Shown here: in pieces, positions 20,876-32,152 of the stretch
Position numbering within the stretch: position 1 is the stretch's first letter
Layout of the letters: the number at the start of each line of letters is the position of its first letter
From: Diplolepis rosae
Lineage: Eukaryota > Arthropoda > Insecta > Hymenoptera > Diplolepididae
Length of the DNA: 64,000 nucleotides
Assembly: GCA_030998225.1 (NCBI GenBank)
Contig: JAPYXD010000704.1
Coordinates: forward strand, 868,001-932,000
Direction of reading: 5' to 3'
Notes under the pieces: generated by a model
Seen by the model: the letters and a program-made list of their open reading frames with translations, nothing else
What the model was told of the DNA's origin: nothing
Database searches by the model: none
Program-made: the position numbers and the translations under genes

Positions 20876-21840
20876 CAAGGTCTGTCGCAAAAGTTCCCAG
20901 ATAAGCCAAAAATAACAAATACTAGTGGCAAAATCTATTATATATTTTGGGCCTTTGATTCTACACCCATCATGGATGTTATTGTCAAAATATGTATGTC
21001 AAAATTTAATGACATTCGTATGTATAGAGGCTGAGTTATTGCGCTTAACGTGGCAGTACATATGTTTGAACAATCGGTCGAAAAATGAATTTTGAACAGA
21101 GTCAATATTTTTTAAACTCGGTAAACCAGCTGCCGAGACGCATCAAATGATGAAAAAAGTTTATGATAATAAGTTTTGATCCCATCCCACTATCTATGAG
21201 TGGTTCAAACGATTTAAAGAAGGTCGGGAAGACTTAAAATGGCGACGAACGTTCAGGTCGGCCGAAATCAGCTGTGAATGAAGAAAACGTTGAAATTGTT
21301 CGTGAATTCATAAAAAAAGAGCGAAAACCTTCGTTCCAAAGGGCTGAACGGTCAATGCTGTGTTTTATATTGGTGTTGTAAAGCGTTTGCTGACGCGTAT
21401 TCGTCGTATGCGGCCTGAATATTGTGAAAAAGTAAGTTCGCACTTGTTAGCCGATAATTCACCAGCTCATCAATCAACGTTAATAATCGATTTTTTTACC
21501 AAAAATGGCATTTTGATTATTATCAACCATTCCCCGTATTCACCTGATTTGGCTCCGTGTGGTCTCTGCTTGCTCGGAAAGTTACACTTGGCTATGAAAG
21601 GAAAGGGGTATGCAGTCATTGAAGACATTCAAAGGTCGACGACCGCCATCCTGAACATAATTCCTTCTGATAAAATAAAAATGTTTTTCGATTCGCTTTT
21701 CGACCGTGCAGAGAGCGGTGTATTGAGTCCGAAGGGGACTATTTTGAATAAAATAAATTAACTTATTTGCCAAAGACACTTTTAGTATTGTCGATTTTTA
21801 GCTCGTCTGGCTTGCCTGGGAACTTTTGCGACAGACCTTG
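20876..21840 (+). mobile_element. Mariner element 3, different subfamily, deleted
   Basis: 965 bp. TIRs start CAAGGTCTGTCGCAAAAGTT on both sides; the left TA (20874-20875) is the same dinucleotide that ends element 2, the right TA is 21841-21842. The TIR is unrelated to elements 1 and 2. About 300 bp shorter than a complete mariner. Confidence 0.88.
21085..21761 (+). pseudogene. Mariner transposase, deleted and frameshifted
   Basis: From ATG 21085 (MNFEQSQYF...) the N-terminal HTH, TIYEWFKRFKEGRED and SGRPKSAVNEENVEIV can be followed through frameshifts to about 21330. The first catalytic aspartate region is missing. The frame at 21360-21761 retains LLADNSPAHQS (second aspartate) and PYSPDLAPCG, where the third catalytic aspartate is glycine. 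It ends LNKIN at 21761. Confidence 0.85.
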
Positions 21841-21906
21841 TATATGTATATTATACAAGTGTATAAAAAAATTGTATCCAATCTACTCTCTAAGTCTGAG
21901 TTAGCA

Positions 21907-21952
21907 AAACTTACTAAGAATTAGTGACTATTCGCTAATTCCTAGTAAGTTT
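21907..21952. repeat. 46-bp hairpin
   Basis: AAACTTACTAAGAATTAG pairs with CTAATTCCTAGTAAGTTT across a 10-base loop with one mismatch. It lies 65 bp after mariner element 3. Possibly a mini-MITE; too short to class. Confidence 0.6.
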
Positions 21953-23015
21953 CGCCAATTAAAAGTTAGACAGTATACATGTTATAATCATTTAGTATGG
22001 CATAAATGATCACAAGACACGATGACAATAAATTAATAGACGAATTCTCTTTTTGAAGGTTACTACCGTAATGTAGATTTGTTCGAATTGCGTGTTTGTA
22101 GCAAAGAAGCTGTCTTCATAAAGGATATTTTTACGTAAAACTTACTTTCTAAAATCCGTATCTTGAAATTAGAATTATTCAAACAATTATCAACTTCTTT
22201 TAATTCTATCTTTAGAAATTATGAAATAACTGTGTATTCTAAAAAAATATACATGTATGCTCTCTCAAATTGTATAAAGTCTTTCAAATTGATAAAAATG
22301 AAGCCAGGGGCGTGGGGCACGATGAAAATTCTCCATGTAACGGTAAATGTTAATTTCCTTACACCAATGTTTCTCTATTAACGTTTGTAAAGGAAGAGAA
22401 AGAGCCAGATAAGCCGAGTTTCTTGACGGTCAATTTAATGACGTTGAATTGCATAATGCAAAACGAGCTTATACACTTATACACGCACTGTTGGGTATCG
22501 CGGAACAGAATAAAGTAACAATCGCTAGGTAAAGTGAAGTAAAGTGAAGTAAAGTAAAAGAAAGAAAACGAAACCTACGTAGATGCACAAATAGGTTATC
22601 CCCCAGTAAATCGCCTCCTGCTGACGAAAAATTCTGATACCTCGATTTATCTAATTTTTTACTCTTTTTTTAAACAGAACTGGTGGAGGGAAAAGGGTCA
22701 AGAAAAGTGATTCCCAGCTGTGAATGCATCCTCATTAGGAAATTTATGAACATTTATATAACATATAGATATACAGGTTGTGCACGTGCAACAAGGAATA
22801 ACGATTCATGGATATAACTAATACTAGCTTAATAGCAAACATCCGTGGCGACTTTTAAAAGGCTATTTGCGATTTCATAATCAGAGCGACACGGCTATTT
22901 ATATTTTTCATAGCGTTGGCGACAAAAAATATCAGGAAAAATTAAAGTCATAAACAGTTCTTGTTCTGGAGAACAGGATTATAACTAACAATGATTTGTT
23001 ATTTGTTATGACACT
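21953..23015. other. Non-coding interval
   Basis: No supported gene. A short tandem repeat, AAGTGAAGTA, occurs about 22532-22556. Remainder unremarkable. Confidence 0.4.
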
Positions 23016-23023
23016 TCTCTTGG

Positions 23024-24314
23024 CAGGGACGGATCTAGAAAAAAAATTTGGGGGGGTCCGATCGAAAAATTTAAAAATAAAAGATATTTCGGCTTTCACA
23101 AAACGTGACGTTAGAATTGTGTTAGACAAACTCGAATTTTTTCGCTAGTCAGATTTGAGGGATTCTGATATTTCGGGGGGGGGGGGGGGGGCAGTGTTGC
23201 CGGAGTGAGCGCTCTTAACTTCCCGGCAGCTCGATAGAAAATTCCCAACTTTTCCCGGACAAATTTCAAAACTTCCCGGAACATTCCCGTAAATTAAAAT
23301 CATCTAAAACTTCTTAAAATTGTTTAAATATTTTAAACTCTGTTAAAAATATGTCTTATCCTAGGTTTTCATAGTTTAAAAAAAATATATATTTGTTAAT
23401 TTCGAAAAATAATCAAAATTCTAAATCAAATAATTGTCTATCGACCTCAGTGTTTATGTTCTTTACGTTGATGAACAAATATTATTTTGAAAAATTGTGG
23501 ATAAAGACCAGTAGGAACTAAATTACTCTTATGGTAAAGTACCACTAGCCCTACTAGAGACAATATTTTACTAATAAACTTATAAACAATATATGCGTAC
23601 TGATCACGTTTAGAAAATACTGTACAGAAACATAACTTTACTTTTCTATATTTTCACTCCTATAATCAAAGAGAATCAAAATAATTATATAATTTATACT
23701 TACAGGCATACAAGGTAATTTGGGATTCTCTTTTCTAATCAAAAATATATCCATTTCCGAATTCTATATTTTAAAAATCTATTTCAAATTCCATTCAATG
23801 ATTCTTTTTTGGGACATAATACTTTTATCCAATCAACATAGATACTGTAAAAAACTTTAGGCTAATTTTACACATAAGCGACTATCAAGAGATGTGACTC
23901 ATTCATTTGAAAACCTGAAAAATCTGTTCTTCTCACTTTAGCATATGACGTCAGAAGGAGTTAGAGTGAAATGAATAGCAATAGGCCTTTTCCACTTGGT
24001 GGCATGAGAGCACTATGACATATGAAAGCGCCCTAAGGGCCTGCAACCAATAAAATGCTTCTTTTTTTAAATCAAAACTCATTATGTTTGGTTGTGTTTA
24101 ACGAAAGATCTCTTATTAAATGTTCTATGCAAATTTAATACATAATAAGGCAATTATAAGACAATATCCCGGAAACTCCCGGAATTTCTTGACATCCCGT
24201 AAAATTTCCCAAGTCAGTCAAAATTTCCCGGATTCCGGGAAATTTCCATGCAATTGGCAACACGGGGGGGGGGGGGTCCGGACCCCCAGGACCACTCTCC
24301 TGGATTCGTCCCTG
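23024..24314. mobile_element. hAT-like outer element with perfect 8-bp duplication
   Basis: The tips read CAGGGACGGATC on the left and CAGGGACGAATCC inward from the right. TCTCTTGG is present immediately on both sides (23016-23023 and 24315-24322), an exact 8-bp target duplication typical of the hAT superfamily. Poly-G followed by GTCCGGACCCCC lies near the right end and GGGGGGGTCCGATCG near the left. It is non-coding and has been opened by a second element at 23192-24264; without that insert it would be only about 210 bp. Confidence 0.88.
23192..24264. mobile_element. hAT-like inner element inserted in poly-G
   Basis: The left tip is CAGTGTTGCCGG, the right tip read inward is CGTGTTGCCAATTGCATGG. 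G runs of at least 8 lie on both sides, as expected if the 8-bp duplication was made inside a G tract. Both ends carry many copies of TTCCCGG/CCGGGAA, the kind of subterminal motif hAT transposases bind. About 1.07 kb, no open frame, so non-autonomous. Confidence 0.8.
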
Positions 24315-24322
24315 TCTCTTGG

Positions 24323-27300
24323 ATATTTTATTTATCCAAAAATTCATTCACTTTTCCTCTTAGAACTTAAAATTAAAATTTTCAAATATAAATACTTGAA
24401 TAGGTTATGCACCAGATAACTGAAAATGGAAATACAAAAAAAATTAAAAAGAGATTATTATGTTTAGAAGATTATTGTGTAGAACTTAACCGTACGGAGT
24501 TAATTTTTCTATAACAGATACAATTTTTATTTTGAATTCACATTTTTATATGTAGAATTAAAAATTTTTAAATTAATTAATGAATAAAAATTTATTTTTT
24601 TCAAACGCAAATAAAAGCATGCGGAATTAACCAAGCTGAACTGTGATATTCAGGCATTTTTTTGAAAATGTTTCGATTACAGGAAAGCTTCTTGAATATT
24701 CCACTTATTTATTAAATACGGATGGTTAAATATCTGTAATAAAATTTCACTTTTGAGTAATCTAATTTATTGCTTTATATATAGGTACACTTTAATCTCA
24801 TAACTAAAGATGACACAAATTTTTTATTTTTTTGATATTCCAATTTTACATTGAAAAATAATATTAATCTATTATTAATTGTGTTTTTAACATTTTTTTC
24901 TGAAGCTTTACAATTTTTTATTAATTCTCCATTTTCTACATTTTAAAATAAATAATCAATTATAATTTTTAAATTTCCTGATTTTTCAAGACTACGTTTT
25001 CATAATGTTTATAGTTTACATCTATTTTACATTTGATGAATTTAACGTTTTCATGCTCTGATTCAATTAATTTAAAATTTTATTTTTTAATTTTAAAATG
25101 TTTCAAACCTTTCAAAGCTTTTAATTATGTTCAGAATAAAATTATTCTAGCATTATTAGAATAATAATTATTCTCTAAGAAAATATATAGAGCAAAACAG
25201 TGGAAAATAATGACAAAATAAGCAATTAGGAATGGTAAGTAACTTAAAATCTTGGAGATTGAAGGAATTTTCTAATATTCCGCACATTATAAAAATCGAA
25301 ATGTAAAATTTGAAACGAATTGATCATTCAGGAATTTTGAAATCTTAAAAAATTAAAAAGTAAGAAATTGAAAATTTATAATTCTGATGATATATGTATG
25401 GAAATTACGAGTATTGGTAATTCGCATCATATATTTGCATCAGCTTATAATAAAACTACAAATATAAATTTAATAAAAAAGCTTTTACCCAGACAAAACT
25501 TAATGTGAAATAACTATTGTTGAACATTATTGACCCAAACCTAGTTTGAGGTTATGTCAATGGGTCGTTCCTCCTTGCATGAATATAACTGTAATCCGTT
25601 TTACGGTACAATGTCTGAGGAATCATATTTTTAACCGGTTTCATGTCTATTTATCATTAACTTGAGCAAATCACCAAATATCCCTCCGGTCAGTTTGGAT
25701 ATCGAATAATCGTCGACGAACAAATAACTTGTACTGACACAGACGAGAAATTATTTGAAACTCTTATAAAGAATACGTTTTCAAATAATATTTTCTATAA
25801 AATATATCTCCTTGCATTCACGTGAATTTTTTAAAGCGTAGAAAAGCTATAGAGTTCACATCAGTACTTAAGAAATTAAATACTAGCTAGGCAGAGAGAT
25901 AAACAGAAGATATCGTATTTTTACTTATCAATTAAGCAAGACTTATTTCCTTTGTTATCTTTATTACCACCTAGAAAAAAAAATTATCGGGGTATTGCAA
26001 AAATATTGGAATTATGAAGTATTAAAGTGTTTACTCTATTACGAATTTAAGCGTTTAAGCTTCGTAAAGGAAAAATATTTGTGAAATATCTTTGAAAACT
26101 AAAAATTCTCGATTTAGTTAATAAGGGAGTGTCCGTATCAAAAACATGACTTTACAATTTGAACCTAAACAATTTAAAATTAAATATTTTTATAAGTGTG
26201 AAATTCGTATTCTGAAGGTTTTTTGGTCGCTGAATTTAAATCTAAGGTCAAAATTTTTAATTTTAAAACAGTAATAATACACCTGCCATCTTGGATTTTG
26301 AAGATTATAAAGTTTTGGTCTCATATTCAAATTTAGTGACCCGGAAAATACTTAAAGAGAAAGTATTAAAAAGAAGCAATAGTTAAGTATGATATTTTAA
26401 ATATTTTTTTGTTAAAAGAAAGAGAATTAATACCAAAAAAACATGGTAGGAAATTGTGAAAAATTCTTTAGGGTGTATGAAGTATTTAAAAAATTGCTGT
26501 TTGATTTCCAAAGTAGGTTAGTGGAAAATGCATTTCGTATAGAAAAAACAATAATTTGGATTATTAGTTTATTGATAGTATTTTTGTAATTATCATATGA
26601 ATGATAATATTTATTTTCCATTTATTGGTGTTTTACGACCCTGTAGAAAAAAATCCGGTACTTTTGTGGTAAAAAATAGGTAACAAAATGAAAAACTGCG
26701 AAAAAGAAGGTGGGTCGGCCAGCGACTCATGATGCAAAGGGTTATACAAGTAAACGACTTTCGACCCTACCTTCCCATCGAAAGATTCGTAATATTTTTC
26801 ATATCTCATAAATTGTTCTTAACGGAATAGAAATAACAAGAAAGATTGGAGATACGTGATATACGCATATCAAGAAAAACTTCTCGACCTGTAGAATGTT
26901 TCATCAAGAATAAAATAAGCAACTCGAATGCAAAAAATTCTTAATCTGTTTTATTTACTTTTTTATGTGTTTAGCCCAGACAGATTTCACATTCTCCAAC
27001 GACTTTGAAGAATTTCTTTGAAGAATACTTTGAAGAATAATTACTCAAAGTATGTATTTCTTAACCAACTTTAGCATTCATATGGAATCTTATCAAGCAC
27101 TTGATCCTCTCAACTCAATTGAGAACAAAACACAAATTGAAAAAAAAATTAATAGCGCATCAAAGCAAATATTTTTAAAACTTGGGAAAGCAATTATTAA
27201 TTAGTTTACATTGTAAGCAGGCATAAAACTTTTGGTTGCATAATAAAAAATCTTTGAATCGATCATAAATTTGACCAACTGAATATAATATGCAAATTCT

Positions 27301-30300
27301 TTGGTTCATTTAACTAAATTTTGGTTGTATCAACCCAATATTTCTCTCAACGAGAGTACATTTAACAATTAATACTTTATGGCTATTTCAATCAATTTTC
27401 GTTTCTAATCAAGTTGTGAAATATTTTTATATACTGTTTTACCTTCAAATATCAATTTCGAGCTCAGTACAATTTGTAAATTTCGATAACGACCTTTATG
27501 GTGTTGACAATAATTGTATAAGTACCTTACTACGGTCTTGATACTTAAATTGTTTCTTCAGTTTTTATCAAAATAAATAAGTATTTTGCTTCCATATTAC
27601 GAACTATTTAAATGTCTTGAATTAAAATTTATATTTTGCCTAATTTTGATCCTGTTGTGCCTAAATGTAATATTAATTTACATTAAGAAGTACACTTTTG
27701 TAACAACTTAGTTTTTGTCTAACACATTAAATTAATAAATTATTAATTATCAAAATTAATCAATTTGTGACACATTAAACACTCATATTTTATTTTGATA
27801 ACTTGCATATAAATTAATTATTTAACTGTAAATGTGAGAGACATTAAGATTGGAGGTTCCAGAGATATAACTTGTAAAATTAATTTTTCTTCATGCTTTA
27901 TATATTTGAATCAACCCAAAAATATGATTGGAAAATTTAGTTGTCTCAATTTTGTCATGTTTGAAAAAATCCAATTTTTTCGAATCAATTTCGTCATGTA
28001 GTCTTTTAAACTTTTTTCTTCAGATGAATTCACTCACTGATTCGCTTAATTGGAACAGTGTGAAATATTCTGTATTTAACTCTGTGGTGGGTTTGAATTA
28101 ACTGACATATAGCTGTAGCAATCATTTAGAGTTTTGTTTAGAGTTTATAATGATACGAAACCAAAAATATGAAAAGAGTATTAGAATGAGCGTGAAGTAT
28201 TACATCTCTGTTTCTATTTGAAATTAGCAGGACTAAAACTTTTCGTCTGTTTTATCGAGCTCCTGATTCTACTGTTTGATTTGCGCCCTTGGCTTTGCCA
28301 TCATGCCATCCTCGAAGATATCAGCAGGTATGCAACTCTAGGCAGTAATTCTGCATCAGCTGGACTGTAAGTACTAATTTGGAATCTGCCTAGATCTTCT
28401 CGAAACGGCCTTTTTACTGCTGGTTCAACCTCGAAGGAAACAGAGGTAAACAAGACTGTAAAACATTTTCTTGGTGCTGGTAAAATCGGTATCTGCGATT
28501 CAGTATCGATGAACGTCGCAAATGGTCGCAACCTCTAATTGGATTTACTCGGATACCATCATGGAACTCAGAGGTAGATCTGCTTGGTTGTTTCCTGTGC
28601 AGTGTTCGCACGAACGTCGCGAGACGGAAACGACAAAAAATGAAAGATAAGCGAAAAGTAAGGTGGGGGGTATGAAAAGAGTTCGTTTCGGACTGTCGAG
28701 CGAGGTGGCCTAGTGATGATTTGTTTCTTTTCTGTATACTATACCCGCTCACGAAAACACCTGTCAGTGTGTCAGTCAGACAATCAACTCTGATTACGAT
28801 GCAGACCCTGCCTCATGACCCAACATTATTCATCGGTTTCGTGTCCCAGTGACATTGTTGTTAAAATGTAAAACATTCACCGGGTCTCTGACACATTTAA
28901 TTAGGCTTGATGATATATCCAATACACTACAATTTTTTTTACAATTTTCACATTCTTGACACTTTGATAATAGGATTTTGAACCTGTCGAAGACGCCAAT
29001 ATTATTCTTGAGAATTCCGTAATTCTAATGAAGTTTTTCAATTTTAATTAAGTCTTCTACACTGAAAAAAATATATTAATTGCCGCAAAATGGTTTTATT
29101 AAGTAGTTTTTTAATCGTTGCAATGTTTTTTTTAATGTTATTGTATTTTAGAGTCAGATAAATATTTTGTTAGCATAACAAAATTATTTTAGTCATATCT
29201 TGCTGGGAACTGGAGCACGTTTTCTAACATTTACAATATGGCGGTATTGCTAGTGAAATCTGATGTTTATTTTCTTATTCAATCTAAAATTGTATAATTT
29301 GATGAATTATGTATTAGATGAGTCAACTAAATTAATTTCTTAGAGTGTTTTTGTTTTGATGAAAGTTTTAGTAATTAAAATTTTAGTATTTTAGTAAAAT
29401 ATTTAAAGAATAGGCGCAGTATTAAACAATTTTAAATACAACTTTATTTTACTTCAATTGAGTTTAATCATAATTCAAATAATATTGTTATATAAAATTC
29501 ATTGAATAATGTAGTTTTAAAAATTGTCTATTTTCAAAATTTTCAACATTCAAAAGCTTCTTATTCTGAAATTTCTGTATTTTTTAATTGAATAATTGAA
29601 TAATATTTTTACATTTTCAATTGCGTTTTCCGAAAAACTTGTTGATTTATAAAATTTTATTTCATTTTTTAGCTGTCCGAATGATGACTAATCATTATTC
29701 AATTTTTAGTTCACTAGAATGCTTCATGAAACTAATAAAACTTTTCCAGTCTACTTTTATAGCAATATAGTCCATAACGAGGAAATTTTTTCCTGTCATC
29801 GAGATATACATCGAAATCACAATTAAAAGTAGATACTTGATTTTAAAAAGTGCGTTTCACTAATTCACTTTTGAGAATTTTTAGTTACGATTATTAAATG
29901 TTGTCTCATATTAATACCAGTGATATTGCAATAAATTCTTGTTAAAATGTTTCCATAAAATTTATAAATAAATAAATGAAACAATAGCATTCATAGTGAT
30001 TTTTCTAGGCATTATATTAATAGGAAAAATTTGAAGAGAACCTCAAAAAAGGAATTAATAGAAGAAATTAAAAATGCCAAATTTTTATTAAAAACTTAGG
30101 TACCTAATCAAAAATACGATTGTTTGATAAAGAATAAATCCTTTTTATGAATTCAAGAATTATCCTTAATTTCATAGCTAGAGGATACTTTTCATATTTG
30201 ATAATAATGTTCTTAGGGTACCAGAAATCAGAAGAATTTATATGAATACCTATTTCTATCGTTAATGAAAATTGTATATCCAGAATCCACAGCGAATTTC

Positions 30301-30779
30301 TTGAAATCCCTTTTGAAGTCATAAATCTTTCATCATTCCCCAATTCATCACCTATCTTTCCTTTATATACACACTCTCGACCCAACTTCATAATTCAAAT
30401 GCTCACTTGTCCCTGAATTTCTTATATGACATTTTTCATTATTCTTCACTCGTTCTACTTCAGCACACAATTTGCAAAAGTTAAAAGGACTTATTTTTAA
30501 AAACTATTCTCTGTAAAGAAATAAAGTATTTCTCACCCACTCTGCATACCATTATGTCGAGAATCAAAGACTAGATTTCACAGCTGATAATATCAATCTA
30601 TTTAATTATAACATTTACAGAAGGAATTCTTATAAATTAAATCGATGCTTCATCAAGACATAATAAAATTACCAACCTGATCTCTTTTATAAAGCTATCC
30701 TTTCTTATATTTCATCAGTAACTTTCTTTCTAATTTCTTGCAGAGAATGAAATGAGCGCAGTTCATTTGCAGGATTATC
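24323..30779. other. 6.4 kb AT-rich non-coding DNA
   Basis: No gene that I can support. Noted inside: a diverged patch at 27290-27340 with TTTGGTT...AACC strings like those at 31425-31640; and a GC-richer island at about 28270-28810 with two overlapping minus-strand frames (76 and 112 codons). The 76-codon frame contains FIDTESQIPILPA, faintly like a retroelement protease, but the glycine of the D-T-G motif is absent, so no gene is called. The rest shows only short A/T runs. Confidence 0.45.
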
Positions 30780-30783
30780 TTAA

Positions 30784-31318
30784 CCTTTTAGCTGCGAGGA
30801 AATTTCAGTAAAAATCGACCTCTTATAAAATGCAAAATTTATACATAAAATCACTGGATATCTCAGATGAAGTCCCCGACCTGACTGCTGGTCGATATAT
30901 CGACCAGCCCTGCAGGCAATATCGACCAGCCCTGCAGGCAACGTAAAGTGCAATGTAAAAAATTTGTCTCATTTGTCACGAAGGTTTGAGAGGGTATTTC
31001 TATGTAATTTCACGCGCTGAATATGAAAAAAAATAGTAAAACATTCCCACAGACACCCTTGACCTTGAAAATCTCTATTTATTTTTCGTATTTTTTTCGT
31101 ATTCAGTCCATCAAATTACGTAGGAAAACACTCTGAAATCCTCGCTTCTACTAGAAATGAAATTTGACCTTGAAATACCGATTTTAAAGGTCATCGGTGC
31201 TTCGAGGAATTTTAAAACTATTTTTTACGTATTCAAAACAACAAATTTTGCCTAAAAACATTAAATATTTTGTGCCTCTTGAGTGGTCGATATATCGACG
31301 ACCCCCGCAGCTAAAAGG
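30784..31318. mobile_element. piggyBac-like MITE, TTAA flanked
   Basis: 535 bp between TTAA at 30780-30783 and TTAA at 31319-31322. The TIR is CCTTTTAGCTGCG on both ends. TTAA target duplication is the hallmark of piggyBac. The palindromic string TCGATATATCGA appears near both ends (about 30886 and 31288), with a 22-base perfect palindrome at 30883-30904, and AATATCGACCAGCCCTGCAGGCA occurs as a local direct duplication at 30893-30941. Non-coding. Confidence 0.8.
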
Positions 31319-31424
31319 TTAACTCATTTTTCGTTCATGAAGAATTTTCCTCGATCTCCTCATTTGGTGATTTGGTTAGTGTAACATTCATTAATCCCTA
31401 AATCTTTAATATAATTTGTTAATC

Positions 31425-31640
31425 AAGTTGGTCAAGTTGAACAAACTTTAGTTAAATCAACTAAAAATATTTGTTCATCTAACCAAATGTTTGCCAAAGG
31501 AACTATCTTCGGTTGCACAAGACCAATTCTTTGGTTGAATTAACCAAAAATTTGTTCACCCGTAAAATAAGAAAATTTTTGATTGATCCAACTTAATTTT
31601 GGTTATATTAACCAAATTTTTGTTGGGAAAATAATTCTTT
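31425..31640. repeat. Cluster of TTGGTT/AACCAA palindromic units
   Basis: Within about 200 bp, near-palindromes such as TTTGGTTGAATTAACCAAA and TTTTGGTTATATTAACCAAA recur with related half-sites. A weaker match occurs at 27290-27340. Could be a decayed MITE with internal repeats. Confidence 0.5.
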
Positions 31641-32152
31641 TTACTTCCTTTAATAAGATTTTAACAGGCTTTTGACTTTGCCTTTTCACATTCACGAACA
31701 GACCTTATTTTCTTTTGCTTCACATTGTTTAAACTACATTATTTACTTCTGCTCTGGAATAAATTGGCTGTAGAAGAAATTACAGTAGGATATACCAACT
31801 TCGGTATAAAAAGTACTTTCGTTATATGTAGAATCTAATGTGTTTAAAATTATCTTTATATTTATATCATGAAAAATGACATATTCTTTCTAGAATGAAA
31901 TTACAGTGTGATGAAGAAAAAGGATGGGTGTCAATAACATATAGTAGGTATATTTTCCTCTGAAGAGTTTTGGATTTTTATTCATATATTTACCAACTAA
32001 GGGTAATTGTATGTAAGAAACAAGCCAAATAAAGTCAAATATTTTATTATGTTTGAAACAAAAAATAGTCAAGTTTAATAAGATCATTAAGTTAATAATA
32101 AACTAAAACAAGTTAGATTATCGTTAATTAGTAATGAAAATAGTAAAAATAA
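31641..32152. other. Non-coding, downstream of the transposase gene
   Basis: About 500 bp of AT-rich sequence. The outer terminus of the DDE element should lie here or further left, but no inverted repeat matching its other side was found. Confidence 0.4.

Noticed and set aside
28301..28752. Retroelement protease (FIDTESQIPILPA)
   Set aside because: The D-T-G glycine is replaced, flap and flanking motifs are absent, and an overlapping frame is equally open.
30883..30941. CRISPR-like short repeats
   Set aside because: Only a two-copy local duplication inside a piggyBac-like MITE; no spacers and the genome is eukaryotic.
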